DNA from: Bothriochloa decipiens
Taxonomy: Eukaryota; Streptophyta; Magnoliopsida; Poales; Poaceae
Assembly: GCA_023333625.1 (NCBI GenBank)
Contig: CM041639.1
Location: 8,010,952-8,074,951 of the forward strand
Length of the DNA: 64,000 bases
Reading direction: 5' to 3'
Position numbers and translations under genes: made by a program. Below, in pieces: positions 11,601-22,100 of the stretch; position 1 is the stretch's first letter; every line of letters starts with the position of its first letter. The notes under the pieces are model-generated. The model ran no database searches and was not told where the DNA came from. It saw only the letters and a program-made list of their open reading frames with translations.

Positions 11601-14600
11601 AGCCGACTCCGGCTCCACCGCCGTCGCCGGAGGGACCTGCGGCTCCAGCACCGCAGGCAGTGGTGCCTCCGGCCCCGCACCGCCTCCGGCTCTAGAGCCT
11701 CCTGCGCGGGCGACTCGTTCCCAGACGGGTTTCCTGCCATCGCCCGTGCAGCGGTATGGCTTCACCGCGGCGGCCTCCGGCCTGGCTTCTCCGTTGCCAG
11801 GCAACACTCGTGCCGCGCTCGCCGATGCAAATTGGCGCGCGGCCATGGCTGAAGAATACAAGGCGCTCATGGACAATGGCACTTGGCGCCTCGTTCCTCG
11901 ACCGCCTCGCGCCAACGTCATCACCGGCAAGTGGGTCTTCAAGCACAAGTATCACGCAGACGGCTCTTTGGCTCGACATAAAGCCAGATGGGTCGTTCGC
12001 GGGTTCTCGCAGCAGTATGGCGTCGACTACGACGAAACGTTCAGCCCGGTTGTCAAGCCGGCCACCATCCGGGTCGTCCTCAGCATCGCCGCTTCTCGCT
12101 CCTGGCCGATACATCAGCTGGACGTGAAGAATGCTTTTCTTCACGCCACCTGACCGAGACGGTCTACTGTCAGCAGCCACCTGGTTTCGTCGACCCGGCG
12201 GCTCCCGACCACGTCTGTCTCCTGCAAAAGTCCTTGTATGGGCTCAAGCAGGCGCCCAGGACGTGGCACCAGCGGTTCTCCGGCTTCATCCGACGGATCG
12301 GCTTCACTGCTTCGACCTCCGACACGTCCCTCTTTGTTTACAAAGAAGGTGCCGACATCGCCTACTTGCTACTCTACGTCGACGAATTCGTCCTGACTGC
12401 CTCGTCGCCTCAGCTCCTTTGTCGCCTCACCGAGCTTTCCACTCCGAGTTCGCCATGACAGATCTCGGGGACCTTCATCATTTCCTCAGGATCTCTGTCA
12501 CGCGTTCTGTTGATGGCCTCTTCCTGTCTCAACGCCAGTACGCTGTGGACCTGCTCCGGCGCGCCGGCATGGCTGAGTGTCATTCTACGGCGACCCCTAT
12601 TGATACTCACGCCAACCTCTCTGCTGTGGACGGCACTCCGGTGGCAGATGTCACTCAGTACCGCAGCCTCGCAGGTGCTCTACAGTATCTCACGCTGACT
12701 CGTCCGGATCTCGCCTATGCAGTTCAGCAGGTTTGCCTTTTCATGCACGACCCACGAGAGCCTCATCTGGCGATGCTCAAGCGTGTCCTGCGGTATGTCA
12801 AGGGCACCCTGTCCACCGGGCTTCACATCGGCACAGGTAGCATCACCAGCTTGACTGCCTACTCTGATGCTGATTGGGCTGCTTGTCCAGACTCTCGGCG
12901 CTCCACTTCAGGTTACTGTGTCTTCCTCGGCGACAACTTAGTCTCTTGGTCCTCCAAACGACAAACTACGGTTTCTCGTTCGAGTGCGGAGGCTGAGTAT
13001 CGTGCTGTTGCGCACGCTGTTGCTGAGACTTGTTGGCTTCGTCAGCTACTTCAGGAGCTCCACGCACCCATATCTTCGGCAACGATCGTCTACTGCGACA
13101 ATGTTAGTGCTGTCTACATGACCGCCAATCCAGTTCATCATCGTCGCACGAAGCATATTGAGATAGATATTCACTTCGTCCGTGAGAAGGTTGCTTTGGG
13201 ACAGGTTCGGGTGCTTCATGTTCCATCGTCTCATCAGTTCGCGGACATTATGACCAAAGGGTTACCTGTACAGTTATTCACTGACTTTAGGTCCAGTCTT
13301 TGTGTTCGTGACACTCCCGCTTAGACTGAGGGAGGGTGTTCGTATAATTATAACAGCCCATATTGGGCTTATGGCCCATTGGCCTTGTACTCCTAGTCTG
13401 ACTTGTATTAGTACCACATTGTAACTTGTACATGTATTGCAAGCCTTCCAGGCTATATATATGAAAGGTCACCCCCCATATTGGGTGTGCGGTGTTTCTC
13501 TACATTAAGTTGCCAGAAAAATATGAGGTAACTTAAATAAAGACTGGAACTCATGATGATCAATGGTAATATTACAATTCGTCGTATCCAAATTCAAATT
13601 GAAAATGCCTTCCATATTTCTTTCATTCCTTGTCTTGAAAGGAAATCCAGAGTTCCAAACTAAACATCTGTCACGCTGTAGATTGGCCTATTTCCTTTGA
13701 ACTCCATTTTAGAAATTATACAGCGTATATGGCACAGTGAGTGCAACAATAGTTAGAACTTACTGGGTACCATATACCATACCAGTTGATACCATTATGC
13801 TGAATGATACAAAACTAAAAACTACAGCATCCTTGCAAATTATGCAAGTGTAACTGTGCAAGGCAGTGTAGAAATTCCCTTCCCCAGAACCCACCTTGTC
13901 TGATAGCTTTCAGCACTGGTACACCATTTTTTAATAAAGCAATTTGACAACAAACTAAATATGTTCATCTTGGAAAATGGTTATCATTTCTTAAAGCATA
14001 ACTCATACATGAAATATCATTCTAAAGTGCTTCTTCTACTTTCACCTTGATAACAAAACAGATTCAATTATAAAAACTACCTATAGGGAAAAAACCAACC
14101 TGAGCAGCAAAGGCATTGTAGCCAACAACAGGACCAGCAATGTAGAGTGGAGCATACGTCAAGTAGCATAAATACGTGAGGAAAGTGTACCTGTCAACAC
14201 TGAGCCCTTTTTCCTGCCAAGAACATTACTTCTATCACCGGAACGAAAAACAGATATAGACATGCACTTCATCTTCATAATGAATTGATTAAGCAAAATA
14301 GTAACAGATGCTAAGAAAAAAATCAACAAAATATATAATAATATAACATAGTGCAAACTATAAAAAAAATGTCAGGCCCGCTGGCCCACGTTATAGACAC
14401 CTAGAAGATGTATTTTATATTCACCAACAGACCAACCTGTTAGCAGAAACTAATCATTCCTTATTAAATATTCCTTCACATATCTTTACTTGGGAGGCCT
14501 TATTCCTCTCCCCAAACAAATCCCTATGTCAGTCATTCGATAAGCAAAATAAAAGGATCTAGGCCAGTAATTATTTACATACCAAGATTAAAAACATACT

Positions 14601-17262
14601 AGTTTTTTCTTGCCCATGTAATTATACAGTTCTCATGAACACCCTCTTACATTTGTGTAAAACTAACAGTGGTGTATCATGTACCACCTTAGCACATTAA
14701 GCAAAAATAGATACAAGAAAAATTTGACGAATAAAATACCTGCAAAGCAAAATAGCATGTTTTGCCAGAATAACAAACCTGACATCTTTGCATATGTTTC
14801 TGTAACGAGGGTGCCCATGTTAGTATACTACAGTATAGCAAGATAGTGCATTTTGTGTATATGAAAACTGGTACAGTGGTACATCAACACATGTGACTAT
14901 ATCAAAGGTACAGTTAAGAAAATATAGATATGCAGGTATCCATGACAACTATGAAAAAAAATATTCCTTTACAAAATAAGGCCGATTCCAAACATTGTTT
15001 TGAAACCTGACTTTCATACAGATTCTGTCAGATATCATATATACACTACAGTACAACAAGTCTGTCAAGCTAGATAGATCAACTTTCTCAAACATTAAAG
15101 ATCTGATGCTGAAAAACTAACATGTACAGAGAAGGTAAGTCATTAGGGAACAAAGTACCTTGTGATCAAAGTGAGAAGAATGAACTGCCCAGCAGTAATC
15201 ACATCCAAAGCTAATCATCCGTAATACAACTGCCACAGGAAATTAGAAAGTTGCCAATACTGAATCAAGTAAAGTAGACATACTCTATGTCATATAAACG
15301 CAGGCGTATGAGTATGAAAACTGGCACAATACTTATGCCAAAACGAATACAAAGAAACTCTTGTGATAAATGGATCAAGCCTAATGCAACTTGAGACAAT
15401 GCATGCCTTAGCTTTAGGCATGTTGCAAGATAATCACCAAAATTAAAGTAGCCCAGATCAATGGCAGCTGACCTCACAGCATCGAGAGAATGAATAATTC
15501 CATTGAACAGCAAAAGCGAGTATCTGGTTTCTTAATTTAATGGTTTAAAAGTTTTAATGAGCTATGGGATTTGGTATTCTGGGAACATGTTCATATCAAT
15601 TGGGATAATAATTATCCATAGCTGATAATCTGTGGACCAACAAATCTAAAACACTTAAGAAAAAAAATAAAAACACTAGTCCTTTCTAGTCAACACAAAT
15701 ATTTCATGGCTTCACGAATCTCAAGAGAAACTAATTTGAAGAGCTAAAGTAAACTTCTATATACAAATGCACAGAATATACAGATTATTTCGATAAAATA
15801 AGACAACATAAGGTGAAGCATACCAAAATTGAAGCATATGTGCCATCGAAATGTACCCCGATAATTGTCTAGAAAAGCCAGATTTTGCCTGTTTCAATAT
15901 GAAAGTTAAATCTCATCAAATAAAATGAAAAGAGACTTTAGAAAAAAAAAATCCTCCTGCATCATTCAAGGAAAAAAAAGAGGGGAAGATGAAGCAGCAG
16001 CATAAAGAATCTAACCCGAACAATGAGAATGAATAGCCTTCATAAACTCGGTTAAGAACAAGAATAGATAGGTTGAAGCTCCAAATGAGGCTTGTGCAAT
16101 ACTTATAATGAGCAAATAGCTGCAAAACATAGAACTATGATCAAACAGAGAATGAAGAAACCAAAATTACGGAAGCAAAAGTTCCAATTCCAAATCCATT
16201 CGTAATTGGTTTTAACTGACCTATGCGACTTAGCAGCTAGTGATGTCACAAAACAAATCAAGTGGCATTGTGCTGGATTATGGAGATAATAAATCCACAG
16301 ATTTAAAAACACATGATTACAAAACGGCCTCTTCTTTAATCTGTTTATTACTACCTACTCGATATTATGTGTATCTATAACTGGAGTCATTTCCTGCTTC
16401 TGACACTACTTTCAGACCACACACATTTTCCAGAATAGGTTCATCAACTGTGAAACAAAACAGTAACTGTTTGTTATACTGACAATGAGATCAGATTCTT
16501 CTATCTAACTTTATATGTAGTACTTTTTGTATACCCAAACGACATGGGGAAAAGACTAGGGCAGTTTGAAGTTAAAACAACAGTGTGGGGAACATGTAAG
16601 CACTGACCTTGACAATAGAGTAATTAATCAACGAAATCAAGAGAATGAAGACAACACTGCCATGAAGACAAACAAGTTATTAGATGATTACAAAAGAGAA
16701 AACAAGAAGCCAAAACAAAATGGGCTGACGAGTTTCTACCAAGCACCATGAAGATAACACAGATAGATCAAGGACAGCACAAGCCACAACAAGGCGGTCC
16801 CTCGGCCCTTCAAGCCATAGCAGTATCGCAGTCCGTTAACCAACATCAGAAATGCTCCCATTACAGCGGACAGAATAGGCAAGTTCCCGCGGAAGTTTCT
16901 CCATTGCGCATCAGATAGGTCCTGCGACAGAAGGCAATCGAGATCAAGCAGGCAGCAGATGAGAGACAGAACAGTAGCAGAGACTGCCGTAACGTCACGC
17001 ACATTCAGATGCCCCGCGAGTGCTCCTGCGCGTAGTCCGTAAAGCCTCCCGGAGTAATCTGCAACACAAGCGAAGCATGAGACGAGCCAGCGGCAATCGA
17101 TGACTGAGAATAGAAGGTAACGGGAGGGTGAGGGCTGCTGCTGCCGCCGCCGTACGTACCGTGCGAGAGGCGAAGCGATTTCCGGATCACGACGAGGTAG
17201 AAGCCCAGCGCGTAGAAGACGAGCGCGGCGAGCTCCATCCGCCTCGAGGGCACGCCGCCCAT
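5609..17262 (-). CDS. MBOAT family membrane-bound O-acyltransferase, GUP1-like, 19 exons
   Basis: I joined 19 exons: 17262-17160, 17058-17003, 16921-16740, 16656-16608, 16119-16016, 15888-15824, 15229-15159, 14799-14740, 14213-14100, 8234-8110, 8011-7960, 7566-7504, 7320-7211, 6923-6831, 6734-6653, 6327-6250, 5971-5896, 5773-5724 and 5650-5609. All are GT-AG and phases match throughout, giving 524 residues without a stop. Motifs in order are SDAQWRNFRGNLPIL, NRVYEGYSFSLFG, YRGTFRWHICFNF, YAPLYIAGPV, LKFFLIWRYFRFWSL, SFWKSWHASFNRWLVR, YIPLGGSQRK and VWHDLEWK. The last holds the MBOAT catalytic His. Many hydrophobic segments imply a multipass ER membrane protein. Yeast GUP1 remodels GPI-anchor lipids; the plant role is unknown to me. 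The start could instead be the second Met (MELAAL), eight codons on. Intron 9 (8235-14099) holds a complete copia element; the coding sequence is unharmed. Confidence 0.93.
8374..8543 (+). repeat. 5' LTR of the MBOAT-intron copia element
   Basis: It starts TGTT, ends TACA and contains a TATATATA box near 8497. It is almost identical to the 3' LTR. The two differences I see are AAGAG versus CG near the start and a one-base difference in the C run (cccccctatt/ccccccatatt). Confidence 0.93.
8887..9854 (+). pseudogene. Copia gag, frameshifted
   Basis: The capsid-like region contains ISLSLERPNYSKWKAFF, the LLGHIDGTE stretch and LRGINPRFATTADII, as in copia Gag (UBN2-type). A plausible start is the ATG at 8887; its frame hits a stop near 9000 and the conserved part continues in another frame. 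A Gly/Asn/Gln-rich tail ends at an in-frame TAG (9852-9854), beyond which the open frame continues as a Pro-rich linker. Confidence 0.8.
9961..11340 (+). pseudogene. Copia protease and integrase, broken
   Basis: The protease has WVMDSGATSHM with the D-S-G active site. The pre-integrase region is cut by TGA where a conserved Trp is expected (before HSRLGHP, near 10421). The integrase core starts near 10640 and keeps its acidic residues: the Asp in LVDDYTH, then QADNGTEF and the Glu in AQNGKAERM. The frame drifts after about 11050. Confidence 0.85.
11690..13324 (+). pseudogene. Copia reverse transcriptase and RNase H, frameshifted
   Basis: RT motifs are present in order: WVFKHKYHADGSLARHKAR, DYDETFSPVVK, HQLDVKNAFLHA, PPGFVDP and LYGLKQAPRTWHQRF. 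Frame changes occur near 12150 and 12440. The catalytic box reads YVDEF where YVDD is expected, so one catalytic Asp is lost. RNase H follows with YSDADWAACPDSRRSTSGY and SRSSAEAEYRA, ending in ADIMTKGLP. Confidence 0.9.
13337..13504 (+). repeat. 3' LTR of the MBOAT-intron copia element
   Basis: It starts TGTTCG, ends TACA, is 168 bp long, and is nearly identical to 8374-8543. Confidence 0.93.
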
Positions 17263-19184
17263 CTCCGCCCTGACCTCGAGCCTCTCCCCCGCCTGGGAAC
17301 TGGGGGGCAGAGCCAGCTGCGGGAGACACCGGCGGATGAAGGGCGCAACCAAGCGGGGAATGCGCGGCACGGCAGTGGCCGAGAGCAGAGGCAGCGGGGC
17401 GACCGAGATCCGGTGTCAAACGGCAGCAGCTAGCGGACGCCGCCGACGATCCAGGGGAGGCCACTGCGAGGCCTGCAGGACTGAGAAGGGAGGAGAGCCT
17501 CGTCGCTGGCGACACCTCAGGTAGGCCCCACTGGATCATCCTGACTCGTGGGCCCAGGGTTACGGCCTTGTGAGCCATTCAGCAGAAGGAACCTGGTGGG
17601 CCGTTTGGGCCTCATAGGCCATAACGGGGTAGGTCTTAATGGGCTGTGTGCTGTGTTAGGATGATTTGTGAGGTCCTGATTTTGTGACGCCCTATTTGAT
17701 TATTATGGTTCCCCTCAAAAAAATGATTATTATGGTTCTTTAAAAACGACTTCACTCGAGAAGTTAGAATCCCCTAAAAACAATAACTTGAGAAGCTAGA
17801 GAAATCAGAGGAGCCATTGTACCCTTTTAATACAACAAATAACAGTTTTTCTCACTACTTTCGAAGAGTCGTATAGCACGACTTCACCCAAGAAGCTTGA
17901 GCTAAACTCCTCCAAAATGGGAATCTACCTCACTCCATCCCCATCTCCCTTCTTCTACACACACTACCCACAGTAATCCCTCTCATGTCGTAAACTACCC
18001 ATCCACTTTCTCATGAACCTAATCAGATCCCAAATCCCCCCTTTGTTGTCCTTCTCTACCTTCGGTCTGGCTTTGTGGCCACCATGGTTCGAGGTTTCAG
18101 TGAATTTAGGCTAAAATATCTTGTGTTTTGGTATTTCGAGGTCGAATAAACGAAAATTCCAAATTTTAAATTACGCTACACACGTATGCTTTATTGCAAA
18201 TATGTGAATCTAGGGTAATGTTTTTATTGTTCATGCTAAATATTTTTTAGATAAAAAAATAGAAAATTATATATCTCTTGTAATTAGAGCCTAAAAATAA
18301 TTTGAATGACATTTCATGGATCCCGATAACTGAGTTGGGGTCTTAATTTCATGATTTTCATTTAGGTCTTGGAGTTGCTCAAGTCTTGTATGTGTATGCA
18401 ACAATCCATGTCGATGAGATTAAGAGAGACAGAGAGAGATTAAAAGAAAAACCATGCATGTCGCTGGGTATGCTGCTGTCACGGAGTGCTAGTGACATCA
18501 CCAAACCGTAACACCCTGCCGGTGGCCGGTCGGGGTTCCCCATCTGAGGCTGATGTCACGCCACACGCCACGCGCCGTTGACAAGGCCGCCGCACGGGCT
18601 GCGCGCCTGCACCGCCGGCCGCCAGGTGTCCGCGCGCCTCTCCGTCCTCCTCGTCCGTCGCTGGACGGGCCACGCGACCGCGCTCCCCGCCGCACGAGCG
18701 CGACTGCGCAACGAGCCGTGGGTCCCGCGTGCCAGCGAGCGCGGGAGAAGAGCCTCGGACGCCATCTCTAGGCCTCTAGCCTGCCGCTGCCGGTGCTCTC
18801 CCCTCTCGAATTCTTCAGTTCAGTCAGGTTCCCAAGAGGCCGCGGCGGCCAACCACCAAAAACCCTCCGCCGACCGCCACGGAATCCAGCCCCGTCCCCA
18901 CACCGGTATGGTTCCACTGTTCCAGCCTTCCAGGGGGACAAAAAAAATCTTCTGTCAATTTCTGCAATTGCTCGGATTTTCCGCTGTGCTTTCAGGGGAG
19001 GAGCGATGAACACCACCTGATTTTTTTTTTGTTCTTTTCCGGCAAAATCCAGTGATCCCTCAGTCCGTGCTCCGGCTCGCCTGCTGCTGCTGCTGCTGCT
19101 GCTGCCAGGAGCGGTCAATCGCCGCCGCGAATTCCACCAAGCCCCGTCCAAGAATCATCACCAGTTCTTTGACGGGCAGGAAGG
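17263..19184. promoter_or_regulatory. Shared upstream region of the divergent MBOAT and WD40 genes
   Basis: The two genes are head to head with 1.92 kb between start codons. The flanks next to each gene (17263-17530 and about 18480-19184) are very GC-rich, as is typical for grass 5' ends. The middle (17600-18480) is AT-rich intergenic sequence with no gene I recognise. Overlapping open frames in the GC-rich parts are composition artefacts. I did not find a clear TATA box for either gene. Confidence 0.6.
19081..19108 (+). repeat. (CTG)n trinucleotide repeat in the WD40 gene leader
   Basis: Eight or so CTG/TGC triplets lie about 80 bp before the WD40 start codon, presumably in its 5' UTR. Confidence 0.85.
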
Positions 19185-22100
19185 ATGCGCGGAGTGCGGC
19201 GGAGCGCGCGCGGGGAGTCGTCGTCCCGGAAGAAGCCGGCGGCGGACTGCGAGGTGGAGCGGTTCACGCTGTGCGCCAAGATGTCCCACCTGACACGGGC
19301 CGCGTCGGAGCCGTCGTGCCGGAGGGCACTCCACGGCGCCGGCGCCGCTCCGGCTGCGCGCCGGAGCAGGCCGTTCTCGGCGCTCGAGCTGGTGGCGGCG
19401 AGGGAGGCCGGCGGCCACGCGCGCGTGGGCGGCGCCGGGTTCTCGGCGGCCGACCGGGCATACCTCGGCAGGCAGCACGTCCCCACCAAGGGGCCATGGG
19501 GCATCGACGACGTGGAGAGCGAAGCCTACGTCTCGCAGTTCTCCGCCGATGGCTCGCTGCTCATCGCTGGGTTTCGGGTAGGTTCCTAGGTGGTTTGGTT
19601 TTGCTGATACAGAAGTGTTGTGTGGCGGCTGACGATTCTTCTGTGTGCGGAAATTTGATGTGATGGTAGGGAAGCCGCATCAGAGTCTACGACGCCGAGA
19701 AAGGGTGGAAGGTTCAGAAGGATATAAGCTGCAGAATGGTGCACTGGACGATTTCAGACATTGCTCTCTCACCTGACCAACGATTCCTTGTAAGCATCTT
19801 GAGCACTAAATTTCCATTTCCACTGGATCCTGGACCTCTTACTGCTATTTTGGGGGCACATTTTGCACTGTGTTTGATCCGACTAGAAGATCATACCTAT
19901 TTTGATGCAACATCTACTAGGTTAAATTTCTGAAAAGCTTCTTCTGAGGCATAATTTTGAAAAGCTTCTTCTGAGGCATAATTTTGATATCAAAATTACA
20001 GGGCTTCAGCCTTTCACGAATTTAATGGTCTTTGTATATAACTGTGAGTTGGACTTTGAAATTTACAACATGCTCAGCGTATCTAGGGCCGCCAATGACC
20101 ATACAAGCTGCATGCCTGTATTCATACAAATCTCGTAGCATCAAACCACTTTTTGAGAATTCTAATACCATGGAAGCTATTGGAACATCAAAATGATTGT
20201 GTCTTTAACAATGCTTCTCCATGTCCATTTTTATCGTGCGGACAGTAGAGGAGGAAGGAAACCTACAGTGTGCAGCCGGGGCTCAGGGCTTCCGTAGGTT
20301 TTCTAGAGTGTCTTATCCTTGCATTGTGGTTGTTATGTAACTCAAGTGTGGCGCGCATGGTCTTAACTCGTAAGTGCTTTGTGATGTTTCTGGTATCGTA
20401 GATTCTTAGGTGTGTTGTGTGACTAATTTTGTACATTTGGTAGCCTTTCTTCTCTTAATTGACTGACACAAAAATAAAGATGGATCATATATCTGGTCCA
20501 TACCCTTTCTTTTTTTTTTTGAAACTTACAGTCTCTCTGTCTGTAGAATTTATCCCTATGTATTCCTTCTTCAAGTTTACTACATATGGTTGTTATGATT
20601 TGCAATTCCGGCAATTTCTTACATTTTTACAATAACCTTCACCAGGCCCAGGAGATTTTATCACTATAACAATAACTTTAACTGGGATGAAGTAGTCAAT
20701 ATGTCTGTTTAAAAAAGTTGTAACAATTTATTAGTAGCACTTAATTGGCACCAATGTTTATTTCTTTTTTTTAGAGAAAAGGGTCTCCCCCGCTTTTGTA
20801 TTACCAAAAGCATAACCAATGTTTATTTGTTCTTGCCATAATAAGGTGATTTCGGATTAGTAAGAAAAGAGGCACCCAAGAGGACTGCAACTTTGGTGCT
20901 CTGGAATATTCCTGTTGTTTAATTTACCACTTAAGGTTTTTTTAATAAATTTTATATGCACTGCTTCTTTTTCCTGGAAAGGGGCCTATCTTGTGGTCGT
21001 ATTCAGGGTATGTTGTTAACTTCACCAAGTCATGTCTCATGTTTGGCACGCCTAGTTTTTTCATCGATGCATCTGATCACTTTGCAGGCCTATGCAAGTT
21101 TGTCGCCTACTGTTCACATTGTGAACGTGCAGAGTGCTGGAAAGGAATCACATGCTAATATTACTGTATGCTCTATTCCTAAACCTTTTTGATCTGTTGT
21201 CATCTATTAAAAACTTCAGCTTCACGCTCGTGCTGCGTTCTTAAAACGTCACTGATGTGCTTGTAATCCATATTCTGCAGGAAATTCATGAGGGATTGGA
21301 TTTAACTGGTGGTGATGAGGATGAGGACTTTGGAATATTTTCTGTTAAATTCTCAAAAGATGGTAAAGAAATTGTTGTTGGGAACAATGAAAGGTCAATA
21401 TATGTTTATGACCTTGCAACAAATAAAGTGTCAGCCCGCATCCATGCTCATAAAGTATGTAACTATCTGATTAAAACTCTTTTTTTTCTCGAAAAACATA
21501 GGGGGATAGTATCTTATTTGATGTGCATTGTTATGTTTGTTTTCCACATCAGACAGAAAAAATAATTAGCCGTGTCTAGTTTTATCAACCATGCACAAAA
21601 TGCCAATATAAACAGCTACTCCATTGCAGTGCTTAGAAGTGTCTGGTACTGGTGGCTCAAGAATTCCATAGTCAATTAGAAGTACTCTCTAATGATGGCA
21701 TACAATGTTAATGCGTTATGCAAGAGAGTGATTGCGCACTTCAGAAGGAAATATAATAGGATGAAATTAAACAAAACTATTTTCAAGTGGAGTCAATTTA
21801 TGTAGACTAGAGATCAGAAAACAGTCACTGTACAATCACAGCTTAATCATTCAATAGATTGCCTGTAAGACACTTTTTTCTAATTTCATGGTGTGGTTGA
21901 AACTTGTGAAAACTGGGAAGTACAAAGCTCATATTGCTTGATGATGAAAAATGCACAGGATTGGAATATGGCAGCTGAAGTAGTAAATATTTATCTCACA
22001 CGGGTTGTGCTAGGAAAATCATTTTTTGTGATCATTTATTTTCCACTTTTTCTCTAAGGCTGATGTCAATGCTGTTACCTTCGCTGATGAAAGTGGAAAT

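Larger units (their letters stand above)
8374..13504 (+). mobile_element. Ty1-copia LTR retrotransposon in an MBOAT intron
   Basis: The element is complete from LTR to LTR and flanked by the 5-bp duplication TTAAG (8369-8373 and 13505-13509). LTRs are 8374-8543 and 13337-13504. A primer-binding site beginning TGGTATCA, complementary to initiator-tRNA-Met, follows at 8544. A purine tract (GAGGGAGGG) precedes the 3' LTR. Gag, protease, integrase, RT and RNase H are recognisable in copia order, but stops and frameshifts break them. It lies antisense to the host gene. Confidence 0.95.

Noticed and set aside
17005..17578. Longer N-terminal extension of the MBOAT frame (from 17578 or 17370)
   Set aside because: Those frames read through introns or start at non-ATG codons. 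The spliced model from 17262 keeps phase through all 19 exons.
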